Of a stretch of 64,000 nt of DNA, positions 9,771 through 19,600 are shown piece after piece; position 1 is the first letter of the stretch, and each line of letters opens with the position of its first letter. The notes under the pieces were generated by a model. That model was given only the letters and a program-made list of their open reading frames with translations, was not told the origin of the DNA and did no database searches. The stretch is taken from the NCBI RefSeq assembly GCF_024171695.1, contig NZ_JAMTCF010000007.1, positions 186,001-250,000 of the forward strand. Direction: 5' to 3'. Position numbers and translations under genes: made by a program. This DNA comes from Actinosynnema pretiosum. Lineage in GTDB: Bacteria > Actinomycetota > Actinomycetes > Mycobacteriales > Pseudonocardiaceae.

Positions 9771-11393
9771 ATGGCATCAACACCCACCACCAAGTCACAG
9801 GTCCAGGCGTACCGCTTCGTGCTGCGCCGGATGCAGTCAGCCCTGGTGCGCCGAGACGCCGTCATGCTGCACGACCCGATGCGCACGCACTCGCGTGCGA
9901 CCGCGGTCGGCGTGCTGCTCGGCGTCATCGGCCTCCTCGGGTTCATGATCTACGGCTTCTTCTCGCCGGAGCCCCAGGTCGACGACCAGACGCAGATCGC
10001 CATCAGCAAGGAGACCGGCCAGGTCTACGTGGTCCAGAACAACCCCAAGGTCCTGGTCCCCATGACGAACCTGGCGTCCGCGCGGCTGCTGCTGTTCCAG
10101 CAGTCCACGCCGGACCAGTCCCAGGGGGCCGTCGGCGGCGGGGACGCGGCGGGCACGGGCGGCGGGGCCGCGGGCGGCGAGCCCAAGCTGGTGAGCGAGA
10201 AGGCGCTGGCCAAGCTGCCCAAGGGGCGGCTGACCGGCATCCCGGACGGGCCGGACGTGCTGCCCGCCGACCCGGCGGGCCGGATCGGCTCGGAGTGGTC
10301 GGTGTGCGACCGGCTCGACCTGGACGACACGCTCAACAACCCCGCCTCCAAGGGCAAGTTCGAGACCACGGTCCTCGCGGGCGTCAGCGGCGGCGGTTCG
10401 CTGCTCGACGGCAACAAGGCGCTGCTGGTCAAGGCGGGTGCGGACGACGCGGCGACCTACCTGGTCTACAAGGCGCCGACGAACTCCAAGATCACTTCCA
10501 CCAGCACCGTGCGGGCGAAGGTCGACCTGACCAAGCCCGAGGTGCGCAACGCGCTGAACCTGACCGGCAAGGAGCCCAGGGCGGTCAGCGTCGGCCTGCT
10601 CAACGCGATCCCCGAGGCGAAGGAACTCGTCGCCCCGAAGATCGAGGACCAGGGCGCGTCGGTCGACTACGTCGCGGGCGAGTCGATCAAGGTCGGCAAC
10701 GTCATCGAGGTCAAGCGCACCGGTGAGAACTCGGTGTTCTACGTGGCGCTCAAGGGCGGCCTGCAGGAGATCAGCAAGGCGTCCGGCGACCTGATCAGGG
10801 CGAGCCGCGCGCAGGGCGAGCCCAGGGTCGTCGACATCGCCAAGATCAACGAGTCGCTGCGCCCGGACAACCCGCTCGACCTGGCCGACTACCCGAGCGA
10901 GGTGCCCGACGTCCTGGTGCCCAACCAGAACAACGTCGTGGTCTGCCTGGGGTGGAGCGCCAAGGACGTGAACGCGGGCAACAAGTCGCAGCACACCCAG
11001 GTGACCATCGCGCCGTCGCTGCCCACGCAGAACACGTCGGTGCCGGTGCGGATCAACCAGGTCGGCGCGACCGGCGAGGTCGTGGACTTCTTCGTCATGG
11101 CCTCCGGCAAGGCGGCCGTGGTCCGCTCGGCGACGTCCACCCAGGACTTCGGCAGCGGCCCGATCCACATCATCACCGGTCGCGGCGTGAAGTACGGCGT
11201 CCCGGACACGGCGACGGCCGCCGCGCTCGGCCTCGGGCAGGACGGCTTCGCGCCGGGGCCCGAGTCGATCCTGCGGCTGCTGCCCAACGGACCGCAGATG
11301 AACCGGAACGACGCGGCGCGGAGCTGGGACTCCATCCCGACGGACAAGAGCCTCGGGACGCTTCCCACGAACAACCAGGCCGCAGGCGGCTGA
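9771..11393 (+). CDS. eccB: Type VII secretion protein EccB
   Basis: EccB is a core ESX membrane subunit with a large periplasm-facing domain. The ATG at 9771 gives 540 residues: MASTPTTKSQVQAYRFVLRRMQSALVRRD is the typical EccB cytosolic start, which decides against the upstream in-frame start at 9630. A single membrane helix follows near residues 44-65 (ATAVGVLLGVIGLLGFMIYGF). The external domain contains the repeated beta-rich segments of EccB and two cysteines (SVCDRL, VVCLGW) that may form the usual disulphide. A perfect palindrome terminates the gene. Confidence 0.95.
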   Translation: MASTPTTKSQVQAYRFVLRRMQSALVRRDAVMLHDPMRTHSRATAVGVLLGVIGLLGFMIYGFFSPEPQVDDQTQIAISKETGQVYVVQNNPKVLVPMTNLASARLLLFQQSTPDQSQGAVGGGDAAGTGGGAAGGEPKLVSEKALAKLPKGRLTGIPDGPDVLPADPAGRIGSEWSVCDRLDLDDTLNNPASKGKFETTVLAGVSGGGSLLDGNKALLVKAGADDAATYLVYKAPTNSKITSTSTVRAKVDLTKPEVRNALNLTGKEPRAVSVGLLNAIPEAKELVAPKIEDQGASVDYVAGESIKVGNVIEVKRTGENSVFYVALKGGLQEISKASGDLIRASRAQGEPRVVDIAKINESLRPDNPLDLADYPSEVPDVLVPNQNNVVVCLGWSAKDVNAGNKSQHTQVTIAPSLPTQNTSVPVRINQVGATGEVVDFFVMASGKAAVVRSATSTQDFGSGPIHIITGRGVKYGVPDTATAAALGLGQDGFAPGPESILRLLPNGPQMNRNDAARSWDSIPTDKSLGTLPTNNQAAGG

Positions 11394-11463
11394 CCCCGCC
11401 CCGGCCGTCGGGAACGCGCTGGTGAGGACCAGCGCGTGACCGGCGGGCCGCACCAGTCGCGAG

Positions 11464-11495
11464 ACATCGGGCCCGGCGATCGCCGGGCCCGATGT
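11464..11495 (+). terminator. eccB terminator
   Basis: A 32-base perfect palindrome, ACATCGGGCCCGGCGA and its complement (11464-11479, 11480-11495), lies 70 bases after the eccB stop and is followed by GCGTTTG. The next 100 bases are very G-rich, and an imperfect hairpin with GGTTCCGGAAGC arms around TCGCTCGCTCGC lies near 11608-11655. Confidence 0.7.
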
Positions 11496-11696
11496 GCGTT
11501 TGGGGGGTGGGGTGGAGGGGCGGGGCAGTGCGGTGGTGGAGTGAGTGGGGCGGGTGCGGTGGTGTGGTGGGGCCGGTGGGGGGTTTGACTGGAGGGTGAG
11601 GTTGTCCGGGGTGGGGTTCCGGAAGCTCGCTCGCTCGCTTCCGGGGAACCACCCCGCTTTCCAGTTCGTCTGAGGGGAGAGGTCTGGGGGGCGCAC

Positions 11697-12041
11697 GTGG
11701 TCGAGCAGGTGGGCAGGGGCAGCGGGAAGGTCGAGGTCGACGCCCGCTGGCTGGAGCTGTACGCGCGGCGGGTCGGCGAGGCCGCCGACGAGCTGGGGAA
11801 GGCGCGGGACGAGCTGCGCTCGGGGCCGACGCTGACCTCGGCGTTCGGCGACCTCGGGCGCTCCCTGCGCAGCGTCGAGTCCTACCGGCGGGCCGCCGAG
11901 GTGCTGGACCAGCAGCTCGACCGGGCCTGCGCGACCCTGGGCTCGGCGGCCGAGGGGCTCGCGGCGGTGGCCGACAGCTACGGCGGGCAGGACGAGGAAG
12001 TGGTGGCGATGCTCCGCGCCGTCGAGCGGCAGCAGGGCTAG
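11697..12041 (+). CDS. Small ESX secretion target (YxxxD partner of a pair)
   Basis: The 114-residue all-helical protein starts at GTG 11697. It has no WXG turn, but near the C-terminus it carries Y95-G-G-Q-D99, which fits the general T7SS signal YxxxD/E. Helix-rich stretches (YARRVGEAADELGKARDEL; YRRAAEVLDQQLDRACATL) suggest a helical hairpin. It is followed 14 bases later by a WXG-containing protein. I infer that the two form a secreted heterodimer in which this one supplies the signal. It is unlike PE proteins in sequence; the nearest label is an EspC-type or T7SS target protein. Confidence 0.75.
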   Translation: MVEQVGRGSGKVEVDARWLELYARRVGEAADELGKARDELRSGPTLTSAFGDLGRSLRSVESYRRAAEVLDQQLDRACATLGSAAEGLAAVADSYGGQDEEVVAMLRAVERQQG

Positions 12042-12055
12042 CGGGAGGACCGGGG

Positions 12056-13186
12056 ATGGCGCGCGAGGACGGCCACCAGATCGCCGCGAGGATCGAGCCG
12101 GAGCTGGACTACCTGTCCGGCATCAGCCGCAGGCTCGGCGCGCGCGACCTGGTCGAGGAGTACTTCCAGCCCGTCGTGGGCAAGTGGGCCGACCTGCACG
12201 CGGAGGCGGAGCGCTGGCGCGCGGCGGGCCTCGTCGCCGAGCACGTCACCCGCGACCTGACCAAGCCGCTGGGCAGGCTCGACTCGGCCTGGCAGGGCCA
12301 GGACGCCGAGTCGTTCGTCCGGCACATGCAGCAGGTGGGGCTGGCCGGGCACGACCTGTCCGACGCCATGAACGTCATGGGCGACGCGCTCGACGCGACC
12401 GCCGATGGGGTGCGCGGGGCCGTGGAGGAGCTGGCCTCGCTGTTCGCCGACGCGGCGGAGGCGGTGTCGGCGGCGGCCTCGCTGCCGCTGGACGGGGACC
12501 GCAGGGTGCTCCAGCACCTGGAGGACCTGCGCGACCCGGCCCGCGAGCTGCACGAGTCGGTGCGGGACATGCTGGAGGGGTTCCTGCGGCTGTGCGACTC
12601 GGTGTCCGGCGAGGGCGAGGACGAGTTCGCCGCCGTGCGGATGGACCACCGGTTCCCCGAGCAGGACTGGAAGTCCTCGGAGCTCGCGGAGCGGAAGGCC
12701 GCCGCGAAGGCCGCCGAGGACGCCGCGAAGGCGGCTGAGAAGCCCGCTGAGCCTGCGGCGGAGGCGGAGACGCGGAAAGCCTCGGCAGGCGCCGGTGGCG
12801 CGGTGGGCGGCGGTTCCGGCGGTGGTGGCGGTGGCTCGGTGAGCGGCCTCGGCGGTGGTGGCGGAGGCGGCGGCGTGCCGCTCGGTCCCGCGCCCGGCGC
12901 CGGTGGCTCCCAGGGGCAGCTCCAGCCGGGCGGCTACAGCGCCGTCGCCGAGCAGGGCGCCGGTGGCGCGGCTGCCAGGACCGCCGCCGCAGCGGGCGGC
13001 GGAGCGGGCGCGGCCGGTGGGATGGGTGGCATGGGGATGATGGGCGGCGGCATGATGGGCGGCGCTCCCGGCGGCCAGCAGGGCGGCGAGAAGGAGCACA
13101 AGTCCAAGTTCCGGCTCACCGGGACCATCGAAGAGGTCTACGGGAAGCCGAAGCGGAGCGCGCCGCCGGTGCTCGGCGAGGACTGA
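12056..13186 (+). CDS. WXG100-like T7SS substrate with Gly/Met-rich tail
   Basis: The protein has 376 residues. Residues 1-195 are helical and contain W79-Q-G (SAWQGQDAESF), the WXG turn. An Ala/Lys/Glu helix follows at 205-245, then a glycine-rich segment and a tail with GMMGGGMMGG, ending in the charged module KSKFRLTGTIEEVYGKP. The same MMGGG tail style recurs in the 955-residue protein at 28593-31460. By position beside a YxxxD protein it is probably the partner subunit, playing the role PPE proteins have in mycobacteria. It ends before a bidirectional terminator shared with mycP. Confidence 0.78.
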   Translation: MAREDGHQIAARIEPELDYLSGISRRLGARDLVEEYFQPVVGKWADLHAEAERWRAAGLVAEHVTRDLTKPLGRLDSAWQGQDAESFVRHMQQVGLAGHDLSDAMNVMGDALDATADGVRGAVEELASLFADAAEAVSAAASLPLDGDRRVLQHLEDLRDPARELHESVRDMLEGFLRLCDSVSGEGEDEFAAVRMDHRFPEQDWKSSELAERKAAAKAAEDAAKAAEKPAEPAAEAETRKASAGAGGAVGGGSGGGGGGSVSGLGGGGGGGGVPLGPAPGAGGSQGQLQPGGYSAVAEQGAGGAAARTAAAAGGGAGAAGGMGGMGMMGGGMMGGAPGGQQGGEKEHKSKFRLTGTIEEVYGKPKRSAPPVLGED

Positions 13187-13416
13187 CCCGGTTGGTCCAG
13201 CGGCTCCGGCCGCTGCGGGAAAATTCATCGAACTCGCTTCGGCTTGCCGAAGGAAAGTTCCCCCTCCCGGTGGGACGAAGGTGGCCCGTAATGGGCCTTT
13301 TGGTCACGTTGCGTGGCGAAAAGGCCCCGTTCGTGTCCGGTTCAGGGGTTTGCGGAACGTGGCGTTTCGAGCCCGGCCGGGGGTCTGCGGGAGTTCTGAG
13401 GCGCTTCAGGAATGCG

Positions 13417-13456
13417 AAAAGGGCCCTCGGGAGGAATTCCTCCCGAGGGCCCTTTT
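13417..13456. terminator. Bidirectional terminator between WXG cargo gene and mycP
   Basis: A 40-base perfect palindrome has arms AAAAGGGCCCTCGGGAGGAA (13417-13436) and its complement (13437-13456). A4 precedes and T5 follows the stem, so U-tract termination is possible on both strands. It lies 18 bases past the mycP stop. Confidence 0.9.
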
Positions 13457-13474
13457 TCGTCGTCGGACGAGGCG

Positions 13475-14953
13475 TCAGAACGCCGACTTCACCGGTTTCC
13501 GCTCCCGGTTCCGGTTCACCGTGTGGACGATGAACAGGGTCAGCAGCAGCGCCCCCACCCCCAGCCCGGTGCCCGCCAGCGCCACGATCATCGGCGTCTT
13601 GCTCGGCGGCGCCCCGGTGTTCAGGTCGGTGAAGATCTGCTCCGGGTTCTCCGGCTTCGCGCCCGCCCGCTCCAGCGGCAGCTCGGCCGTCAGCGCGGCG
13701 ATGGGGTTGACCATGCCCGCGCCGACCTTGTGGTCGCTGCCGCCGGGGTTGCCGGGGTGCTGGGCCGTCGACTTGATCCGGTCCATCACCTGGTGCGCGT
13801 TCAGCTCCGGGAAGCGCTCGCGCACCATCGCCACCACGCCCGCCACGTACGGCGCGGCGAAGCTGGTGCCCTGGATGCGCGCGGCCTGGCCGTTCGGGTC
13901 CACGGTCGCGTTGGTCAGGCCGCTGCCCGCCGGGTCCAGCGTGACGATGTCCTCGCCGGGCGCCGCGACGCTCACCCACGGGCCCCACACCGAGAAGGTC
14001 GACACGCCGCCCTGCTGGTTCATGGAGGCCACCGACAGCACGTCGTCGGAGTACCAGGGCGGCGAGGCGACGACCTTGACCGTCTCGGGGTCCGCGTTGT
14101 CGTTCTGGCTCGCGCACCCGCTGGACTTGCTGTTCGGGTCGCTCGCCACCAGGTTGCCCGCCGCCGTGACGATGACGGCGTCCTTGGTGTTGACCGCCCA
14201 GTCGATCGCGGCCTGGAGCTGCTTCTCCTGGGCGCTGGAGCCGTTCGGGTTCGGCGACTCGCACGCGGTCAGCGAGATGTTGATGACGTCCGCGCCGTCC
14301 TCGGCGGCCTTCACGATGGCCCGTGCCAGCGTGCCGACCTTGCCCGCCGTCGGCCTGCTGTCCTGCTTGGCCGGGTCCTCGAACTTGTAGTGCGCGCTGG
14401 TCTGCCGGTAGGCCAGGATCTGCGCCTCCGGCGCGGCGCCGACGAAGCCCGTCTCCGGGTCCCGCCCGGCCGCCGCGACGCCCGCCACCTCGGTGCCGTG
14501 GCCGTCGCAGTCGACGCCGCCGTCGCCCTCGCCCTTGCCGACGTAGTCGCCGCTCGCCTGGACCCGGCCCTCCAGCCGGGGCTGCTTCGCGTTCACGCCG
14601 GTGTCGATGACGGCCAGCTTGACGCCCTTGCCGGTGGCGAAGCGGTGCGCCTCCTCCAGCCGCAGCTGCATCTGGCCCCACGGCTTCTCGGCGATCTTCT
14701 GGTTGCCGGTGCTGGAGGTGATGCAGCTCAGGTGCTTCTGGTACTCCACGTCCCGGCTGGCCGGGCCGATCGGCGGGCGCGCCCCCTTGTCCAGCGGGGG
14801 CGGCTGCGAGTTCGGCGCCTTCTTCGCGGTGCTGCTGGGCGCGCTGCTCGACGGGCTGTCGTCCCCGGCGGGCTGGGCGAGCGCGCCCGGCGCGGTGAGC
14901 AGGGTCATGGCCACGGCCGTGACCGCCGCGGCCCTGCGCGTCGTCCGTCGCAT
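13475..14953 (-). CDS. mycP: Mycosin, type VII secretion-associated serine protease
   Basis: Mycosins are membrane-anchored subtilisins that cap and stabilise the ESX channel and cleave some substrates. From the ATG at 14953 the product has 492 residues: signal peptide 1-27, then the extended mycosin N-terminal loop with C77. Catalytic residues are D117 (VIDTGV), H152 (DGHGTE), N266 (AAGN) and S364 (GTSFAAPY). A membrane helix lies near the C-terminus (MIVALAGTGLGVGALLLTLFIV) with a basic cytosolic tail. GTG 14959 or TTG 14962 would add two or three residues; GAGG lies suitably for any of them. It follows eccD by a few bases. Confidence 0.95.
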   Translation of the reverse strand: MRRTTRRAAAVTAVAMTLLTAPGALAQPAGDDSPSSSAPSSTAKKAPNSQPPPLDKGARPPIGPASRDVEYQKHLSCITSSTGNQKIAEKPWGQMQLRLEEAHRFATGKGVKLAVIDTGVNAKQPRLEGRVQASGDYVGKGEGDGGVDCDGHGTEVAGVAAAGRDPETGFVGAAPEAQILAYRQTSAHYKFEDPAKQDSRPTAGKVGTLARAIVKAAEDGADVINISLTACESPNPNGSSAQEKQLQAAIDWAVNTKDAVIVTAAGNLVASDPNSKSSGCASQNDNADPETVKVVASPPWYSDDVLSVASMNQQGGVSTFSVWGPWVSVAAPGEDIVTLDPAGSGLTNATVDPNGQAARIQGTSFAAPYVAGVVAMVRERFPELNAHQVMDRIKSTAQHPGNPGGSDHKVGAGMVNPIAALTAELPLERAGAKPENPEQIFTDLNTGAPPSKTPMIVALAGTGLGVGALLLTLFIVHTVNRNRERKPVKSAF

Positions 14954-14964
14954 GGTCACCAACC

Positions 14965-16359
14965 TCAGGCCGGGAGGAGCTGGCGCATGACCACGTACAT
15001 GTCCATGACGGCGAGCGCCAGCGGGAGCACGGCCGCGATCAGGATGGCCTCCAGGACGTCCACGGTGCGGCGCAGCACCGGGGAGAACTTCTGCTGGGGG
15101 AAGATCACGCCGAGCACCAGCGACAGCGCCCCGACCAGGAGCAGCGCGCCGAAGACGAACAGCAGCCGGTCGCCGGGCGAGGACGCGACCAGCCAGCCGA
15201 CCAGCACGCCCGCGCCCGCGAACATGCCGCTGACCAGCAGCGCGACCGCCTGGGCCCCGTTGGCGTAGGCCCGGCCGCGCAGCAGCAGCACGAGGGTGAC
15301 CACGATCGCCAGGATCGGGCCGAACACCGTGCCGTCACCGGCGGCGATGACCGCGAACAGCGCCGCGACGCCGCCGCAGCCGATGATCATGCCGGTCAGG
15401 TACTCGTGCGCGTTCGCCGTGCGCCGCTCGATGACCGCGTACTCCGGGAAGCCGGTGTCCTCCTTCAGGTCCTCCGCGTTCGTGGGGACCATGGGCAGGG
15501 GCAGCTTCGCGAGCTGGATGGTCAGCCTGGGCAGCGCGGACAGCGCGGCCAGGCTCACCGCCGCCGTGGCCGCGGCGATGCCGACCATCGGGTGCTCGAC
15601 GAACAGCCCGATGAGGAACGCCAGCCCGCTCAGCGCGCCCGCCGTGGCCGCGGCGATGAACACCGTGATGCCCCGGCCGATGAGCAGGATCGCCGCCGAG
15701 GCGAAGATCAGCACCAGCACGCTGGCCAGCAGCAGGTTCGCCATGCCCACCGGGCCGGGAACCGCGTAGAGCCCGGCCACGTAGGCCATCGGCAGGCTGC
15801 CCGCCGCGACGATCAGCACGCCCGTGCCGATCGCCGAGTAGGACCGCGCCACGACCGTGCCCGCCGCGATCGCGACGATGGCCGCGACGCCCGCGCTGAT
15901 CGCCGCGGCCAGGCTGGAACCGCCGCCGACCGGGCCCGCCATCAGCACCGCGACGGCGGCTGCGGCCAGGCCGAGCGCGCCCGCGATGTGGCCGTACTTG
16001 CGGGCGGTCTCCTTGGTCCACGGCCGGTAGCTGTCCGGATCGGACTCCGCGATCGCGTCGACGACGTCGTCGTACAGCGGAGGCGGAGGGTTCTCGTTGC
16101 GCTTGCGCAGCTGAAGCAGCTCGCCGTCCACGACCCCCAGCGACGCCAGCGTGCGGCCGGGGTCGAGCGGGCTGTCGCCCAGCTTCGCCAGGCACCACCC
16201 GCCGTGGCGCACGCCACCGTCGGGCGTCGCCTCCTTGGCCATGTCGAGCAGCATCGGCAGCAGGTCGGCCACCGCGACGTCGGCGGGAAGCGCGACGTCG
16301 ATACGCGTTCGCGGCGCCACCACCGTCACCCGGCTGAACACCGTCGTACCGGTCGCCAC
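14965..16359 (-). CDS. eccD: Type VII secretion integral membrane protein EccD
   Basis: EccD forms the large membrane ring of the ESX complex. The 464-residue product starts at GTG 16359 with a ubiquitin-like (YukD) domain (SRVTVVAPRTRIDVALPADV to about residue 88: LLQLRKRNE). About eleven hydrophobic helices follow from about residue 125 to the end. It is co-transcribed with mycP, which begins only a few bases after its stop. It faces away from eccC across a 282-base gap that must hold both promoters. Confidence 0.93.
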   Translation of the reverse strand: MATGTTVFSRVTVVAPRTRIDVALPADVAVADLLPMLLDMAKEATPDGGVRHGGWCLAKLGDSPLDPGRTLASLGVVDGELLQLRKRNENPPPPLYDDVVDAIAESDPDSYRPWTKETARKYGHIAGALGLAAAAVAVLMAGPVGGGSSLAAAISAGVAAIVAIAAGTVVARSYSAIGTGVLIVAAGSLPMAYVAGLYAVPGPVGMANLLLASVLVLIFASAAILLIGRGITVFIAAATAGALSGLAFLIGLFVEHPMVGIAAATAAVSLAALSALPRLTIQLAKLPLPMVPTNAEDLKEDTGFPEYAVIERRTANAHEYLTGMIIGCGGVAALFAVIAAGDGTVFGPILAIVVTLVLLLRGRAYANGAQAVALLVSGMFAGAGVLVGWLVASSPGDRLLFVFGALLLVGALSLVLGVIFPQQKFSPVLRRTVDVLEAILIAAVLPLALAVMDMYVVMRQLLPA

Positions 16360-16641
16360 CAGCGCCCCCTAATTCCTGGAAGAGTGTGTGCTTGCGGGTC
16401 GCCCGACCCTATTCGGCAACCTCGACGCCGACCGGGCGGCCCCAAGTATGGCCCCAGCGGTCCCACCGGTAGGCCGGTTCGGGTGAAGCTGTTGCCCGTT
16501 GTTTTCCCGGACCCACCGACGTGGCGCGCCGTGATGCGCCATAGTGTCGGTTGCCGGTCGGCCGGGCGTCAGCGCCCGTGGTCTGGGCCGAAGAGCCCGT
16601 GCCAGGCGATGGTCTTACTAGTTGTGTGAGGTGCCTGTTCG

Positions 16642-19600
16642 GTGAGCACGCTGCAGTTCAAGCGCATGGCGCGCCTTGCTGCGCCCCGACCGCCCGGCGG
16701 TGAGGTCCACCTCGAACCGCCACCCGAGGTGCCCCGCGTCATCCCCGGCAACATCATGATGAAGGCGATGCCCGTCGTCATGATCATCTCGTCCGTGGGC
16801 ATGATGGCGCTGATGTTCACGTACAGCAATCGGAGCCCGGCGGCGATGATCATGCCGGGGATGATGCTGGTGTCGACCATCGGCATGATGGCCAGCGGCA
16901 TGGGCTCCGGGAAGGGCCAGAAGAAGGCCGAGATGAACGAGGACCGCAAGGACTACCTGCGGTACCTCGGCCAGATGCGCGACCGCGCCCGCGAGGCGGC
17001 CGACGAGCAGCGCGCCGAGCGCGAGTGGGTCCACCCCGACCCGCAGATGCTCTGGTCGCTGGCCACCACGCGGCGGATGTGGGAGCGCAGGCAGAGCGAC
17101 CCGGACTTCTGCCACCTGCGCGCGGGCCGGGGCTCGCAGCGGTTGGCGACCCGGCTCGTCCCGCCGCAGACCGGCCCCGTCGAGGAGCTCGAGCCCATCG
17201 CGACCCTGGCGCTGCGCCGCTTCGTGCGCGCCCACTCGCTGGTGCCCGACCTGCCCATCTCGATCGCGCTGCGCGGCTTCGCCGCCGTCGGCCTGATCGG
17301 CGAGATCAACGAGAAGCGCGGCCTCGCCCGCGCCCTCATCGCGCAGATGGCGACCTTCCACTCGCCCGACGACCTGCTCATCGCGGTCGTCACCACCGGC
17401 CGCACCAAGGCCGAGTGGGAGTGGGCGAAGTGGCTGCCGCACGTGCAGCACCCGTCGATCGTCGACGGCATCGGCCAGCTGCGCATGATGGCCAGCTCGC
17501 TCGCCGAGGTCGAGGCGATGCTGGACGAGCAGCTGCGCGAGCGCCAGCGGTTCACCCGCAACGCGCCGCCGCCCAACGACCAGCCGCACATCGTCATCGT
17601 CATCGACGACGGCGACGTGACCAGGGAGGAGCAGATCCTCCTCGAGGAGGGCCTGGTCGGCGTCACCCTGCTCGACCTGTCCGAGTCCCTCGGCAACCTG
17701 ACCGCCCGGCGCGGCCTGCGCCTGGTGATCGAGGACGGCAAGCTCGGCGCCCGCAGCGCCAGCGGCGTCGAGTGGTTCGGCGGCCCGGACTCGCTCAGCC
17801 TCACCGAGGTCGAGGCGCTGGCCCGCAGGCTCTCCCCGTACCGCATCGGCGGCGTGGGCGACGCGGGCGGCGACACCGAGGACCCGCTGTCGGCCAACCC
17901 GGCCCTGCTGGAGCTGCTCGGCATCCCCGGCGACCCGATGACCTTCGACGTGCAGCAGGCCTGGCGCCCGCGCCCGATGCACGACCGGTACCGCGTGCCG
18001 TTCGGCATCGGCGAGTTCGGCCAGGCCGTCGAGCTGGACATCAAGGAAGCGGCCGAGAACGGCATGGGCCCGCACGGCCTGTGCATCGGCGCGACCGGTT
18101 CCGGCAAGTCCGAGTTCCTGCGCACCCTGGTGCTCGGCCTGCTGGCCACGCACTCGTCGACCGCGCTCAACATGATCCTGGTCGACTTCAAGGGTGGCGC
18201 GACGTTCCTCGGCCTCGACGACGCGCCGCACGTCGCCGCGACGATCACCAACCTGGCGGGCGACCTGACCCTGGTCGACCGCATGAAGGACGCGATCGCG
18301 GGCGAGGTGTCCCGCCGCCAGGAGGTCCTGGCGAAGGGCAACTACAAGAACGTCTGGGACTACGAGCAGGCCCGCGAGCGCGGCGCCGACCTCGACCCGC
18401 TGCCCGCGCTGTTCATCTGCATCGACGAGTTCTCCGAGATGCTGACGGCCAAGCCGGACTTCATCGACATCTTCCTCCAGATCGGCCGCGTCGGCCGGTC
18501 GCTGCAGATGCACATGCTCCTGGCGTCGCAGCGGCTGGAGGAGGGCAAGCTGCGCGGCCTGGACACGTACCTGTCGTACCGGATCGGTCTGAAGACCTTC
18601 TCCCCGGCGGAGTCGCGCGCCGCGATCGGCGTCCCCGACGCCTACGAGCTGCCGCCCATCCCCGGCTCCGGCTACCTGTCGGTGCAGGGCTCCGGCCTGA
18701 TCCGGTTCAAGGCGCTCTACGTGTCCGGCCCCTACCGCCCCGCGGGCATCCAGGTGGCCGGTCCCGCCGCGCCGGTGAGCGGCGACAAGCGCCCCCGGTA
18801 CTTCGTGCCCGACTACATCGAGATCCCCAAGGAGCCCGAGCGGCCCAAGCAGCAGGTCGTCGAGGTCAAGAAGGAGGACGACAAGAACGAGGAGAGCGAG
18901 CTCGAGGTCATCGTCCGCAGGCTCAAGCACCAGGGCCCGGACGCCCACGAGGTGTGGCTGCCGCCGCTCAACGAGCCGCCGACCCTCGACGCGATCCTCC
19001 CGCCGCTCCAGCAGACCGACGACCGGGGCCTGTGCGCGCCCGGCTACCCGGCCAACGGCAGGCTCGCCGTGCCGCTGGGCGTGGTCGACAAGCCGTTCGA
19101 GCAGCGGCGCGACGACCTGTGGGCGGACTTCTCCGGCGCGGCCGGGCACGGCGCGATCGTCGGCGGCCCGCAGTCCGGCAAGTCGATGATGCTCCGCACC
19201 CTGATCACGTCGATGGCGCTGACCCACACGCCCGAGGAGGTGCAGTTCTACTGCCTCGACCTCGGTGGTGGCACGCTCGCCTCGCTGGAGCGGCTGCCGC
19301 ACGTCGGTGGCTTCGCCTCCAGGCTCGACGTGGACAAGGCGCGCCGCATGGTCGCCGAGCTGTCCGGCCTGATCGCCGAGCGCGAGCTGAGGTTCCGGGC
19401 GCAGGGCATCGACTCGATGGTCGAGTTCCGCAACCGCAAGCGCCGGGGCGAGATCCGCGACGACGACTTCGGCGACGCGTTCCTGATCGTCGACGGCTGG
19501 ATGAACTTCCGGCAGGAGTTCGAGGCGCTGGAGCCGATGGTCCAGGCGCTCGCCGCCCAGGGCCTGTCCTACGGCGTCCACCTCGTCGTGGCCGCCAACC

